Counted from the stretch's first letter, positions 52,572 through 60,980 are shown. The stretch is 64,000 nucleotides of DNA from PALSA-270 sp963770915 (GCA_963770915.1 CAVYRG010000001.1:2108001-2172000), one strand, 5' to 3'. A program made the numbers and translations. The notes: generated by a model from the letters alone, not told the origin.

Positions 52572-54848
52572 ATGCGGAGCCTCCCCCATCTTCGCACACG
52601 CTACGATGTTCGTCCGGTTCGGGCGCCCATCCTGCGTTACGGTGTTGCGGTTCTAAGCATCATCCTCGCCCTGATCCCTGCATTTTTGCTCTCCGACGTG
52701 GTGGAGAGCCGCCTTCTGGTCTTCGCCGTCGCGGTCATGGTCAGCGCCTGGTACGGGGGCTGGAAACCCGGGCTGATCGCCACTTCCTTCGCCTTAACCG
52801 TGAGTGCCTACTTCGTTCTGGCGGGGGTGCACTCGGCCGCGGGCGAGCGCCGGGCTTGGGTTGATCTTGGGTTGTTCGTATTCGTAGCTTTCCTGATCTG
52901 CTGGTTCAACTATGCGTTGCGCAAAACGCAGGAGGGACTGCAGCGGTCGGAAAGCAATTTCCGTTCGCTGGTCACCAACGCTCCTTATGGCATTTGCCGC
53001 TGCGACGCGCGCGGAATCGTACTGGACGTTAATCCTGCCCTGGTGGCGATGTTGAATTACGCCTCCGCCCAGGAGTTGGTCAGCGCCAATCTCGCCAATT
53101 TGCATGCCGACTCGCAGCAGTGGTTTGTCCTCGCCGACTACGTTCGCTCCCTGCAGCCGTTTCGCGGCCTGAGCTCCGAGTGGCTGCGCCACGACGGCAG
53201 CCGCGTGATCGTGCGCCTCTCCGGGCGCGCCATCCCGGGCGAACGCGGTGAGTTCTTCTTCGAGCTGTTTGCCGAGGACGTGAGCGAGCATCGCACGCTC
53301 GAAGAGCAACTGCGGCAGGCGCAGAAGATGGAGGCCGTGGGGCGGCTGGCGGGCGGCATTGCCCACGACTTCAACAATCTGCTGATGGTGATCTCCGGCT
53401 ACTGCGAATTTCTCATCGACCGCGCCAACGGCGATGTGGAACTTCGTAGTCTGGCCCAGGAAATTTCTCACGCCGCCGAACGCGCCGCCGCGCTCACCCG
53501 CCAGCTTCTCGCGTTCAGCCGCAAACAGATGCTTGCGCCCAAGGTCGTGGATTTGAACGCGATCGTCACTGAAAACCTCAGGATGCTCACCCGCGTGATC
53601 GGCGAAGACATCGATCTGGTCATGGTACCGGGAGAGGAGATTGGCGCGGTGAAGGCCGATCCCAGCCAGATCGAGCAGGTGATCATGAATCTGGCGGTGA
53701 ATGCGCGGGACGCCATGCCTCACGGCGGCAAGCTCACCATCGAAACGTCAAACGTCGCGCTGGATGAGAGCTACGCTCTCACTCACCCCCCGGTGCAACC
53801 CGGCGAATACGTAATGCTGGCCATCAGCGATACCGGCATCGGCATGGATGCCGAAACGCAGGTTCATATCTTCGAACCCTTCTTCACGACCAAGGGAATG
53901 AAGGGAACAGGCCTCGGGCTCTCTACGGTGTACGGCATCGTGAAGCAGAGCGAGGGCTACATCTGGGTTTACAGCGAACCCGACAAAGGCACCGCTTTCA
54001 AGATCTATCTTCCTCGAGTGACCGCGCAGGGCGAGCCAATTGCTCTGCCAGTGCCGACTGCGAATCACTCCTCCGAGACCGTGCGGGAGACCGTCCTGCT
54101 GGTCGAGGACGAAAACACCTTGCGCCAACTGACTCGCCAGTACCTGGCGAATCAAGGTTACACGGTGCTTGACGCCAACAATGGCGTGGCTGCTATGCAG
54201 CTCTCTGCAACACACCCAGGCCCCATTCACCTGCTGCTGACCGACGTCATCATGCCGGGAATGAACGGGCGTGAACTAGCCCAGCGCCTCACCTCAGTGC
54301 GCCCCGAAACCAAAGTGCTGTTCATGTCGGGCTACACCGAGAATGCGATTGGCCACAACGGCGTTCTGGACGCAGGCGTCAACCTGCTCCAGAAGCCCTT
54401 TGCCCTCCCCGCTTTGAAAGCCAAAGTGCGGGAGGCGATCAATACACAGCTCCCCCTGGAGGTTTCAATGTCTGCTCACGCAATTGCAAGTCTACCCATG
54501 CGGGGCCGCGCCAAGGTTTCCCCTTTCCGCGCCCAGCGCTTCAACCTTCACTTGCCTTTGACCTATCGCCAGGTCGGCGAACAAGACTGGCGCAAGGGAA
54601 CGACGGAGAACATCAGCCGCTCGGGAATGCTGTTCCGGGCGGAAGAAAAGATTCCCGCCAACGTGCAGCTCGAAATCAATCTCGTGTTGCCGGTGGAAAT
54701 TGCAGGATTGTCGGCGGCGGAGGTCGTCTGCCGCGGTCAAATCGTGCGCACGCTGGAGCCCGGGGAAGATGCCTCGGGGCCGGCGCTGGCGGCGAAGATT
54801 CTGCAGTATCGCTTCCAGCACGGCTCGTCATCGGCCGCGCACGCGTAG
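52572..54848 (+). CDS. Hybrid sensor histidine kinase with receiver and PilZ-like domains
   Basis: 758 residues. Membrane part (about 18-117, four hydrophobic helices of the DUF4118 type: AVLSIILALIPAFLLSDVVE, VDLGLFVFVAFLICWFNYAL), then PAS (about 130-240), the kinase core with His265 in AGGIAHDFNNLLMVISGY, the ATPase domain (NLAVNARDAMPHGGKL, DTGIGMD, GTGLGLSTVYGIV), a receiver with Asp558 in HLLLTDVIMPGMNG, and a C-terminal PilZ-like domain (about 640-745) with TENISRSGMLFRAEEKIPAN. The PilZ RxxxR motif is weak, so c-di-GMP binding is uncertain. It sits alone, reading against the nadD-obgE cluster. No paired regulator gene is adjacent. Confidence 0.88.
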   Translation: MRSLPHLRTRYDVRPVRAPILRYGVAVLSIILALIPAFLLSDVVESRLLVFAVAVMVSAWYGGWKPGLIATSFALTVSAYFVLAGVHSAAGERRAWVDLGLFVFVAFLICWFNYALRKTQEGLQRSESNFRSLVTNAPYGICRCDARGIVLDVNPALVAMLNYASAQELVSANLANLHADSQQWFVLADYVRSLQPFRGLSSEWLRHDGSRVIVRLSGRAIPGERGEFFFELFAEDVSEHRTLEEQLRQAQKMEAVGRLAGGIAHDFNNLLMVISGYCEFLIDRANGDVELRSLAQEISHAAERAAALTRQLLAFSRKQMLAPKVVDLNAIVTENLRMLTRVIGEDIDLVMVPGEEIGAVKADPSQIEQVIMNLAVNARDAMPHGGKLTIETSNVALDESYALTHPPVQPGEYVMLAISDTGIGMDAETQVHIFEPFFTTKGMKGTGLGLSTVYGIVKQSEGYIWVYSEPDKGTAFKIYLPRVTAQGEPIALPVPTANHSSETVRETVLLVEDENTLRQLTRQYLANQGYTVLDANNGVAAMQLSATHPGPIHLLLTDVIMPGMNGRELAQRLTSVRPETKVLFMSGYTENAIGHNGVLDAGVNLLQKPFALPALKAKVREAINTQLPLEVSMSAHAIASLPMRGRAKVSPFRAQRFNLHLPLTYRQVGEQDWRKGTTENISRSGMLFRAEEKIPANVQLEINLVLPVEIAGLSAAEVVCRGQIVRTLEPGEDASGPALAAKILQYRFQHGSSSAAHA

Positions 54849-54863
54849 TTCTTTAGAAGTCTT

Positions 54864-54922
54864 CAGGCGTCAGGAAAAACGAGGTGGTCAGAAGTGGCCG
54901 CCTCGTGACCTCCTGGCGCCTG
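54864..54922. terminator. Hairpin between the kinase gene and obgE
   Basis: Arms CAGGCGTCAGGA...CGAGGTGG (54864-54885) and the roughly complementary CCGCCTCGTGACCTCCTGGC followed by GCCTG (54898-54922) give a long imperfect stem. It separates the converging kinase gene and obgE, and may end transcription from either side. Confidence 0.5.
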
Positions 54923-54949
54923 CAGAGCTAATCGAACCTAGCCGCGGAT

Positions 54950-56005
54950 TCAGCCAAGGTTCTCCTGAGCACTGACGACCGAAGACTGAAGACTCTCCCG
55001 CACTTGTTCCACCTTCTCCGCCATCGCATACTTCAGCTCTTCGATCCCCTTGCCGGTGACCGCCGAGATAGGAAACAGATCCAACCCTTCCTTCTTGCAA
55101 TAGCGCTTCAACTTGGCCAGCTTGTCTTTGTTGGCGACATCGATCTTCGACGCCGCCATGATCATCGGTTTCTTTTCCAGATTTGCGCCGAAGCTCTCCA
55201 ATTCTTCGTTGATGACCTGGACGTCCTTCACTGGATCAGTCCGGCCGCTCGCGTCCGACACATCGACCAGGTGCACGAGTAACCGCGTGCGTTCGATGTG
55301 GCGCAGAAACTGCGTGCCCAGACCAGCACCCTGGTGCGCACCCTCGATCAGGCCTGGAATATCGGCGACCACGAAGCTCTTCTCATTCGGCGGGTCTCCA
55401 ACCACCACAACGCCCAGATGCGGCTGCAGGGTGGTGAAGGGATAATCCGCAATCTTCGGCCGCGCCGACGAAATGCGCGAGATCAGCGTGGACTTCCCCA
55501 CATTGGGATAGCCCACCAGCCCCACATCCGCCAGCAGCTTTAACTCCAGGCGGAAGACGCGCTCTTCGCCCGGACGGCCATCTTCGTGCTCCCGCGGCGC
55601 GCGATGCACCGAGGTGGCAAAGCGCGCATTGCCCCGCCCGCCACGCCCGCCACGGGCCACCACCATACGCTCGTCCGGGTTCGAGAAGTCGAAGACCTTC
55701 TCGCCGGTTTCCTCGTCGTAGACGATGGTCCCGACCGGAACCTTCAGCAGCACATCTTCGCCTTCGCGGCCGGTTTTGTTCGATCCCTCACCGTGCCGGC
55801 CGCGCTGCGCCTTGTATTCGGGATTGAAGCGAAAATGCACCAGCGTGTTGTGGCGCTCGCTGGCTTCCATGATGACGTCGCCACCCTTGCCGCCGTCGCC
55901 GCCTGAAGGCCCGCCGCGCGGAACGAATTTCTCCCGCCGAAAGGCCATGCAGCCGTTGCCGCCGTCGCCGGCTTTCACGCGAATTTTGGCTTCGTCGATG
56001 AACAT
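54950..56005 (-). CDS. obgE: Obg-family GTPase
   Basis: About 351 residues from the ATG at 56005 (MFIDEAKIRVKAGDGGNGCM). The Gly-rich Obg fold covers 1-158 (PRGGPSGGDGGKGGD, TGREGEDVLLKVPVGTIVYD). The GTPase domain has GYPNVGKSTLISRI (G1), DIPGLIEGAHQGAGLG (G3) and AASKIDVANKDKLA (G4). It acts in ribosome assembly and the stringent response. An upstream open stretch made of repeat words is not counted. The final 13 residues or so (ESLQSSVVSAQENLG) are encoded by the GACTGAAGAC word repeat at 54968-54999. Confidence 0.93.
   Translation of the reverse strand: MFIDEAKIRVKAGDGGNGCMAFRREKFVPRGGPSGGDGGKGGDVIMEASERHNTLVHFRFNPEYKAQRGRHGEGSNKTGREGEDVLLKVPVGTIVYDEETGEKVFDFSNPDERMVVARGGRGGRGNARFATSVHRAPREHEDGRPGEERVFRLELKLLADVGLVGYPNVGKSTLISRISSARPKIADYPFTTLQPHLGVVVVGDPPNEKSFVVADIPGLIEGAHQGAGLGTQFLRHIERTRLLVHLVDVSDASGRTDPVKDVQVINEELESFGANLEKKPMIMAASKIDVANKDKLAKLKRYCKKEGLDLFPISAVTGKGIEELKYAMAEKVEQVRESLQSSVVSAQENLG
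54968..54999. repeat. GACGACCGAAGACTGAAGAC word repeat, coding for the obgE tail
   Basis: Built from CTGACGACCGAAGACTGAAG and ACTCTC. It lies within the last codons of obgE. The words recur inverted at 56012-56043, 5' of the same gene, and at 2691-2722. Confidence 0.6.
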
Positions 56006-56011
56006 GGAAAT

Positions 56012-56043
56012 GCAGTCGTCGGTCTTCAGTCGTCCGTCGTCGG
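56012..56043. repeat. GTCGTCGGTCTTCAGTCGTC word repeat before obgE
   Basis: Complement of the words at 54968-54999, immediately upstream of the obgE start codon. The pair places obgE between inverted copies. Confidence 0.6.
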
Positions 56044-56060
56044 CTCGGGCTTGGGTTCGC

Positions 56061-56097
56061 CAACGGCCAAGGACGCACGACCAACGACCAAGCTCCA
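56061..56097. repeat. CCAACGGCC/GACCAACGACC word repeat
   Basis: Words CCAACGGCCAAGG and CGACCAACGACCAAG, complementary to the GTCGTTGG array at 51446-51479. It lies just downstream of the terminator at 56100-56127. Confidence 0.5.
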
Positions 56098-56099
56098 AC

Positions 56100-56127
56100 A
56101 AAAAAGCCCCAGCCTGAAGCCGAGGCT
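56100..56127 (-). terminator. Rho-independent terminator after rpmA
   Basis: On the minus strand AGCCTCGGC pairs with GCTGGGGCT (two G-T pairs, loop TTCAG), followed by six T's. Nine base pairs and a T-run make a good terminator. It separates rplU-rpmA from obgE, so obgE either has its own promoter in 56006-56099 or depends on read-through. Confidence 0.65.
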
Positions 56128-56144
56128 CTAGTCTCTTTGGAGCC

Positions 56145-56162
56145 GCGGGCGTTCTCGCCCGC
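56145..56162. repeat. Perfect GCGGGCG-TTCT-CGCCCGC hairpin
   Basis: Seven perfect GC-rich pairs around a TTCT loop, 16 bases after the rpmA stop. It could protect the 3' end of the rplU-rpmA mRNA ahead of the terminator. Confidence 0.5.
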
Positions 56163-56177
56163 TATATAGCAACCAGC

Positions 56178-56441
56178 CTACTTCGCTTCCACCGGCTCGA
56201 TCATCACAAACTTGCCCATGCCGCCCTTGTCCAGAAACTTGATGCGCCCGCTGATCTTGGCGAATAGCGTGTCGTCCTTGCCGCGGCCCACATTCAGTCC
56301 CGGCTTCACCCGCGTGCCGCGCTGCCGCACGATAATTGTCCCGCCCGGAACCAGTTGTCCGCCGAATGCTTTAAAGCCCAGCCGTTGCGCGTTGGAATCG
56401 CGCCCGTTTCGTGATGTGCCCTGCCCTTTTTTGTGTGCCAT
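56178..56441 (-). CDS. rpmA: 50S ribosomal protein L27
   Basis: 87 residues, standard. MAHKKGQGTSRNGRDSNAQR at the N-terminus (the flexible tip that reaches the peptidyl-transferase centre), then LGFKAFGGQLVPGGTIIVRQ. No N-terminal extension of the kind cleaved in Firmicutes. Follows rplU across a short gap that holds a dispersed repeat; a terminator follows it. Confidence 0.97.
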   Translation of the reverse strand: MAHKKGQGTSRNGRDSNAQRLGFKAFGGQLVPGGTIIVRQRGTRVKPGLNVGRGKDDTLFAKISGRIKFLDKGGMGKFVMIEPVEAK

Positions 56442-56470
56442 AAATGACTCTCAATCTCTCTAAGTATCTG

Positions 56471-56498
56471 TCATCCCGAGCGAAGTCGAGGGACCTTG
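56471..56498. repeat. Intergenic repeat GTCATCCCGAGCGAAGTCGA
   Basis: The stretch, with its CGA-GCGAAG-TCG hairpin and GGGACC end, is a wording I recall from many dispersed intergenic repeats in environmental bacterial genomes. It lies between rplU and rpmA. Only one copy is seen here; the family identity is from memory. Confidence 0.4.
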
Positions 56499-56501
56499 GG
56501 T

Positions 56502-56978
56502 CTATTTCCTCTTCTTCGGTGCAGCTTTCTTTGCAGCTGGCTTCTTGGCGGCGGCTTGCTTCACCTTCGGCTTCGCTGCCTTCGCTTCCGCCTTCGGCAC
56601 TTCCACAACTTCCGCTGCCGCCTTCTTCGGTTTTGGCTCTTTCTTCGGTAACTCCGGGGCCTTAAAACTTTGTCCGTCGAAAGCGATCTCGGTGATGCGG
56701 ACCGCGGTGTAGCCCTGGCGATGCCCTCGCAGCTTCTTGTACTGCTTCTTGCGCTTGTAGTGGAAGACCAGAATCTTGGCGCCGCGTCCCTGCTCGACAA
56801 CCTCGCCGGTCACCAGCGCCTCCGATTGCGGCTTGCCGATCTGCCCTTCGCCGCCGGAGACAGCGAGCACATCGCTGAACTCAACCTTGCCATCCTGCCC
56901 GCCCTGGTTCTCAACGCGAATCACATCGCCGGGCGCGACCCGGTACTGCTTTCCACCCGTGCGGATCACCGCATACAT
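56502..56978 (-). CDS. rplU: 50S ribosomal protein L21 with long C-terminal tail
   Basis: About 158 residues from the ATG at 56978 with GGAGG upstream; typical L21 has about 103. The core is MYAVIRTGGKQYRVAPGDVI, VSGGEGQIGKPQSEALVTGE, and KILVFHYKRKKQYKKLRGHR. Beyond residue about 104 comes a Lys/Ala/Pro-rich tail (EPKKKPKP-like, ending APKKRK) of some 50 residues, probably disordered and RNA-binding. Such tails occur in several phyla. Begins rplU-rpmA, read from the promoter at 57145-57174. Confidence 0.95.
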   Translation of the reverse strand: MYAVIRTGGKQYRVAPGDVIRVENQGGQDGKVEFSDVLAVSGGEGQIGKPQSEALVTGEVVEQGRGAKILVFHYKRKKQYKKLRGHRQGYTAVRITEIAFDGQSFKAPELPKKEPKPKKAAAEVVEVPKAEAKAAKPKVKQAAAKKPAAKKAAPKKRK

Positions 56979-57144
56979 GGTTATGCCTCCGTCCAATCCT
57001 GTGCCGGCCGCGGAGCGAACGCACTCAGCTGCGATCCGGGAACCTGCTGATTTTTCTGTTGCTTGCTGTGTTTCCGCGTCGGCGCTCTCGGCAACGATGG
57101 CGGGCGGCTCCAGAACGGAACCGCGAGTACAGGCAAACTAGGTT

Positions 57145-57174
57145 ATTCTAGCGTGCGCTGTGGAAAAGCGTCAA
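57145..57174 (-). promoter_or_regulatory. Promoter of rplU-rpmA
   Basis: On the minus strand TTGACG (57169-57174) and TAGAAT (57145-57150) are 18 bases apart. The start would be near 57138, giving an untranslated leader of about 160 bases before rplU. Confidence 0.6.
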
Positions 57175-57245
57175 ACGGGGGTGTTCACGCCGCCCTCGAT
57201 TTGCCACACAGCCAAAGCACAACTTAGCATAAGGACGGTCGGGAA

Positions 57246-58052
57246 ATGATTAACCAGAAGCGAGTGGCGGTGGTCCTCCCTGCCTACAATGCCGAGAAGA
57301 CGCTGGAAGCGACGGTTCAAGAGCTTCCCGACCTCGTCGATGTGTGTCTCCTGGTGGACGATCACAGCACCGACCACACCGTTGAGATCGCGCAACGGCT
57401 CGGCCTGCTCTGCTTTGTGCACGACCAGAACTACGGCTACGGACGCAATCAGCAGACCTGCTACCGCGAAGCGTTGGCCGCCGGAGCTGACGTGGTCATC
57501 ATGGTGCATCCCGATTACCAGTACACGCCGCTGCTGGTGACGGCAATGGCCAGCATGGTGGCCTTCGGCGTCTATGATGTGGTGCTCGGATCCCGCATCA
57601 TCGGAGGCCAGGCGCTGCGCGGTGGTATGCCATTCTATAAATACGTCTTCAACCGCATGTTGACGGCGTTCGAGAATCTGTTTCTGCGCATCAAGCTCTC
57701 CGAATATCACACCGGGTACCGCGCCTTCAGCCGCGATGTGCTCATGCGCCTGCCCTTGCTGGAAAATTCCGACGATTTCGTCTTCGACAATCAGGTATTG
57801 GCGCAGTGCGCCTATTTCGGCTTTCGCATTGGCGAGGTTTCCTGCCCTACCAAGTACTTCGATGAGGCTTCCTCCATCAACTTCCGCCGCAGCGTGACTT
57901 ACGGCTTGGGGGTTCTGCTGACCTCGCTGCAATTTGCGTTGCAGAAGCTGGGCGTGATGCGCTTTCGCATGTTCAGCGAGAAAGGCCGACGTCTGGAGCC
58001 CGGCAACCTCACTTACTATGCCCGAGGCGCCGCCGGAACCAACGCCGGTTAG
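57246..58052 (+). CDS. GT2-family glycosyltransferase (dolichol-phosphate-mannose-synthase-like)
   Basis: 268 residues. GT-A fold: VAVVLPAYNAEKTLEATVQE, the nucleotide-sugar part LLVDDHSTDHT (DxD-like region in VDD), then ADVVIMVHPDYQYTPLLVTA, and later FENLFLRIKLSEYHTGYRAF, the loop typical of DPM1/GtrB-like enzymes. There is no C-terminal membrane helix, so it is a soluble or peripheral enzyme that probably transfers a sugar to a polyprenyl phosphate or a cell-surface glycan. It precedes a polytopic membrane protein that may use the lipid-linked sugar, though they are 130 bases apart. Confidence 0.88.
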   Translation: MINQKRVAVVLPAYNAEKTLEATVQELPDLVDVCLLVDDHSTDHTVEIAQRLGLLCFVHDQNYGYGRNQQTCYREALAAGADVVIMVHPDYQYTPLLVTAMASMVAFGVYDVVLGSRIIGGQALRGGMPFYKYVFNRMLTAFENLFLRIKLSEYHTGYRAFSRDVLMRLPLLENSDDFVFDNQVLAQCAYFGFRIGEVSCPTKYFDEASSINFRRSVTYGLGVLLTSLQFALQKLGVMRFRMFSEKGRRLEPGNLTYYARGAAGTNAG

Positions 58053-58084
58053 GCTTAGCTGCTTATTCGTTGCGCAGATTTGAT

Positions 58085-58116
58085 GGTTCTCCCTGTGCTT
58101 CCCTGTGATCTCTGAG
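58085..58116. repeat. Dispersed CACAGRGAAGCACAGGGA repeat, copy 2 (inverted)
   Basis: GGTTCTCCCTGTGCTTCCCT followed by GTGATCTCTGAG. Its complement matches the stretch at 6809-6841. It occupies the gap between the GT2 gene and the membrane protein gene. Confidence 0.5.
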
Positions 58117-58181
58117 TTTTCAAGCCCTCCCTTGATCCAAGTGTTCCCAACTGATATTTTCCAGGCTGACCCAGCATCGCC

Positions 58182-59654
58182 TTGAAGAGCCACCCCAGCC
58201 CGCGCCAATTCGCTCTCCTGCTTCTGCTCACCATGGGGGCAATCGCGCTGCACGGCTACCATCCTTTTGTCGAGGATGGCGAAATCTACGTCCCCGGAAT
58301 CAAAAAGGCGCTCAACCCGGCGCTCTATCCCTACAACGCGGGATTCTTTTCTTCGCACGCTCACATGACGCTGTTCCCGAATTTGATCGCGGGCTCCATC
58401 CGCCTCACCCATGTGTCGGTGGAATGGGGACTTCTTCTCTGGCAGTTCGCCTGCATTTTCATGTTGCTGCTTGGTTGCTGGCATCTGGGGCGGATGGCGT
58501 TTCGCGATCCCCGGGCCAAGTGGGGAAGCGTCGCGCTGGTCGCGGGGCTGCTCACCATCCCCGTAGCGGGAACGGCGCTCTACATCATGGACCAATACGT
58601 CACCACACGCGCTCTCTCAACGCCTGCCGTGATTTTCATTGCGCTTAATGTCCTTGAGCGAAAACTTTGGCGGGCTGGCGCGTGGACAATCTTTACCGCG
58701 CTCATTCATCCGCTGATGGCCGTATTCGGCGTTTCCTACGGTCTGCTGGTTTGGCTGTTGCAGCGTGAAAATGGCAGCTCTCCCGCCCAAGCAGCCCTGG
58801 TGTCGGCGGCATTCCTTCTGCCTTTTGGTTTATTTCCACCTGTGACCGGCGCATACCGGGAGGTGCTCCAAACCCGGTCCTATTTCTTCCTGCTGCGCTG
58901 GGAGTGGTACGAATGGCTGGGCATGCTCGCTCCCATGATCATCTTGTGGTGGTTTCTGCGCATCGCGCGGCGGCAGAATCTGCCCACGTTGTTCCTTGCC
59001 TGCCGCGCTCTGCTTTGGTTCGGATGGCTTTTCCTGGCCGCCTCGCTTGCCATCAGCATTCCGCCCGGCATGGCTAGGTTCGCCGAATTACAGCCCATGC
59101 GCTATTTGCATCTCTTGTACATCCTGATGTTCGTCTTCGCCGGCGGCTTGCTGGCGCAATTCGTCCTGAAGGATCGCATTTGGCGCTGGCTGGTGCTGTT
59201 TGTGCCGCTCTGTGCCGGAATGGCCATCGCGCAGCGGCAACTCTTTCCGGCCACGCCTCACATCGAGTGGCCCGGGGCCGCCTCTCCGAACGAATGGGTG
59301 CAGGCTTTTGTCTGGATTCGCCAAAACACCCCGGCGCAAGCCTATTTCGCGCTGGAGCCCGATCACATGGTTCTGCCGGGCGAGGATCAGCACGGATTTC
59401 GCGCCATTGCAGAGCGCTCCATGCTGGCCGACCGAATCAAGGATAGCGGCGCGGTGACCATGTTCCCCGCTCTGGCGGAAACCTGGCGTGCCCAAGTGGA
59501 CGCTGAACTAAACTGGAAACACTTCCAGTTGGCGGACTTTCAACGGCTCAAGAGCCAGTTTGGCGTGGATTGGGTGGTGCTCGCAGCCCCCGGGGTTCCC
59601 GGCATGGAATGCCCATATCGCAACTCCGCGGTTCTGGTCTGCCGCATCCCGTAA
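58182..59654 (+). CDS. Polytopic membrane protein, unknown (GT-C-like)
   Basis: 490 residues from a TTG start; no in-frame ATG occurs before the first membrane helix. About ten to eleven hydrophobic helices (for example FALLLLLTMGAIALHGYHPF, LLLWQFACIFMLLLGCWHLG, LHLLYILMFVFAGGLLAQFV) alternate with loops. An early loop has GYHPFVEDGEIYVPGIKKAL with acidic residues, as in GT-C glycosyltransferases that use lipid-linked sugars; the C-terminus is soluble (about 385-490) with QNTPAQAYFALEPDHMVLPG and Cys-rich end (MECPYRNSAVLVCRIP). It follows a GT2 gene. No family is recognised with confidence. Confidence 0.6.
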   Translation: MKSHPSPRQFALLLLLTMGAIALHGYHPFVEDGEIYVPGIKKALNPALYPYNAGFFSSHAHMTLFPNLIAGSIRLTHVSVEWGLLLWQFACIFMLLLGCWHLGRMAFRDPRAKWGSVALVAGLLTIPVAGTALYIMDQYVTTRALSTPAVIFIALNVLERKLWRAGAWTIFTALIHPLMAVFGVSYGLLVWLLQRENGSSPAQAALVSAAFLLPFGLFPPVTGAYREVLQTRSYFFLLRWEWYEWLGMLAPMIILWWFLRIARRQNLPTLFLACRALLWFGWLFLAASLAISIPPGMARFAELQPMRYLHLLYILMFVFAGGLLAQFVLKDRIWRWLVLFVPLCAGMAIAQRQLFPATPHIEWPGAASPNEWVQAFVWIRQNTPAQAYFALEPDHMVLPGEDQHGFRAIAERSMLADRIKDSGAVTMFPALAETWRAQVDAELNWKHFQLADFQRLKSQFGVDWVVLAAPGVPGMECPYRNSAVLVCRIP

Positions 59655-59705
59655 CTACAATGGAATTGCGCCTCTTCTAACCTGCCGCTAGCATCTAAAG
59701 AACGC

Positions 59706-60980
59706 ATGGCATCCCCCCGGCTAAGCCCGCGTACGCCGCCGCCCACCGTCGGTAGAGCGCGGCCTCGTCTTCCCAAGCTGGTTTTGGGAGAGATCCTTAG
59801 CTTTGCCTACGAGAACTTCTGCAGCAATAAGGTCCGCTTCGCCCTCACTGCGTTGGGCATGACCATCGGCACCGCCTCCCTCATTCTGGTGACGACGATC
59901 AGTCTCACGGGAAAGCAATACCTGCTCAACCAAATTCAGGCGATCGGCTCTAACTGGATTTATGCCGAGTACCAGAGCGGCTCGCAGCGCATCAACAACA
60001 CCGCGCCCGACCCCCTGACCATGGAAGACCTCACCGCGGTGAGGGCGGCGGTGCCGGGCATTGTCGCGGCGTCGCCGGTGATCGACCTCGCGGACCGAGT
60101 GCCTATCGGCGGAGGCAAGGAGACCGACCTTCACATCCTCGGCGTCTCGCCGGAATACCGCGTGGTGCGGAATCTGGTGATTGTTTCCGGCAGGTTTTTT
60201 GATCTCGAAGATCAACAGGCGCACAACAAAGTGGCAATCCTCGTCGACAAACTCGGCGAGAAGCTCTACGGCTCACCCGAGGAAGCCATCGGCAAGGTTC
60301 TGAAGGTGAGCGGATTGCCTTTCACCGTGATCGGCACGTTTCGCGAGCGCGTGGACACCTTCGGCCAGTCCGAAGTCACCGACAATACCATGGTCATGCC
60401 TTACACCGTGGCTCGCTATTTCACCGATAAGCCCGAGGTGAAGCAGCTTTATTTTTCCGTGGCCGACTCCAGCATGGTGGCACCCGATACCCGCCTGGTT
60501 AAGAATGTTCTGCAGTCGCGCCATCGCGCCGAATCCGTCTATAGCGTTGATAACCTGACCCAGTTGGTTTCGCTGGCGGATAAATCCGCCAACATGCTCA
60601 CCCTGATGTTGCTGCTGATTTCACTGGTGGTCCTACTGGTCAGCGGCATCGGCATCATGAACATCATGCTGGCTACGGTCAGCGCCCGCATTCGCGAGAT
60701 CGGCATACGCAAAGCCATCGGCGCCACCAATCGCGCTATCCGCTTTCAGTTTTTGTCGGAGGCCATTTTGATTTCGCTGATCGGCGGCTTGACCGGTGTC
60801 GTGATTGGATTGGCCTTGCCTTTCTCCGTGCGGTTCCTGACCGCATACCGCATTCCGATTTCGGGCTTGTCGGCGATTGTGGCCATCGTGGTGTCGTCGC
60901 TGGTGGGAATTCTCTTTGGGACCGTGCCGGCCACGCGTGCCGCCAAATTGGATCCGGTGGAAAGCCTCCGCTACGAGTAG
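59706..60980 (+). CDS. MacB/FtsX-type ABC transporter permease
   Basis: 424 residues. Basic N-terminus, first membrane helix (KVRFALTALGMTIGTASLIL), a MacB-type periplasmic core (about 75-285, with VEQ-like LGVSPEYRVVRNLVIVSGRF), and the FtsX domain with three helices: TLMLLLISLVVLLVSGIGIM, IREIGIRKAIGATNRAIRFQ (the cytoplasmic coupling loop) and SSLVGILFGTVPATRAAKLD. The ATPase partner is not adjacent. A terminator follows at 61024. Confidence 0.9.
   Translation: MASPRLSPRTPPPTVGRARPRLPKLVLGEILSFAYENFCSNKVRFALTALGMTIGTASLILVTTISLTGKQYLLNQIQAIGSNWIYAEYQSGSQRINNTAPDPLTMEDLTAVRAAVPGIVAASPVIDLADRVPIGGGKETDLHILGVSPEYRVVRNLVIVSGRFFDLEDQQAHNKVAILVDKLGEKLYGSPEEAIGKVLKVSGLPFTVIGTFRERVDTFGQSEVTDNTMVMPYTVARYFTDKPEVKQLYFSVADSSMVAPDTRLVKNVLQSRHRAESVYSVDNLTQLVSLADKSANMLTLMLLLISLVVLLVSGIGIMNIMLATVSARIREIGIRKAIGATNRAIRFQFLSEAILISLIGGLTGVVIGLALPFSVRFLTAYRIPISGLSAIVAIVVSSLVGILFGTVPATRAAKLDPVESLRYE

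Noticed and set aside
56006..56101. Longer N-terminus of Obg
   Set aside because: The extra 32 codons consist of word-repeat sequence, and the true Obg start MFIDEAKIRV is at 56005.
59780..60980. MacA/MacB pair
   Set aside because: Only the permease half is present; there is no fused or adjacent ATPase and no adaptor gene, so the gene symbol macB was not given.
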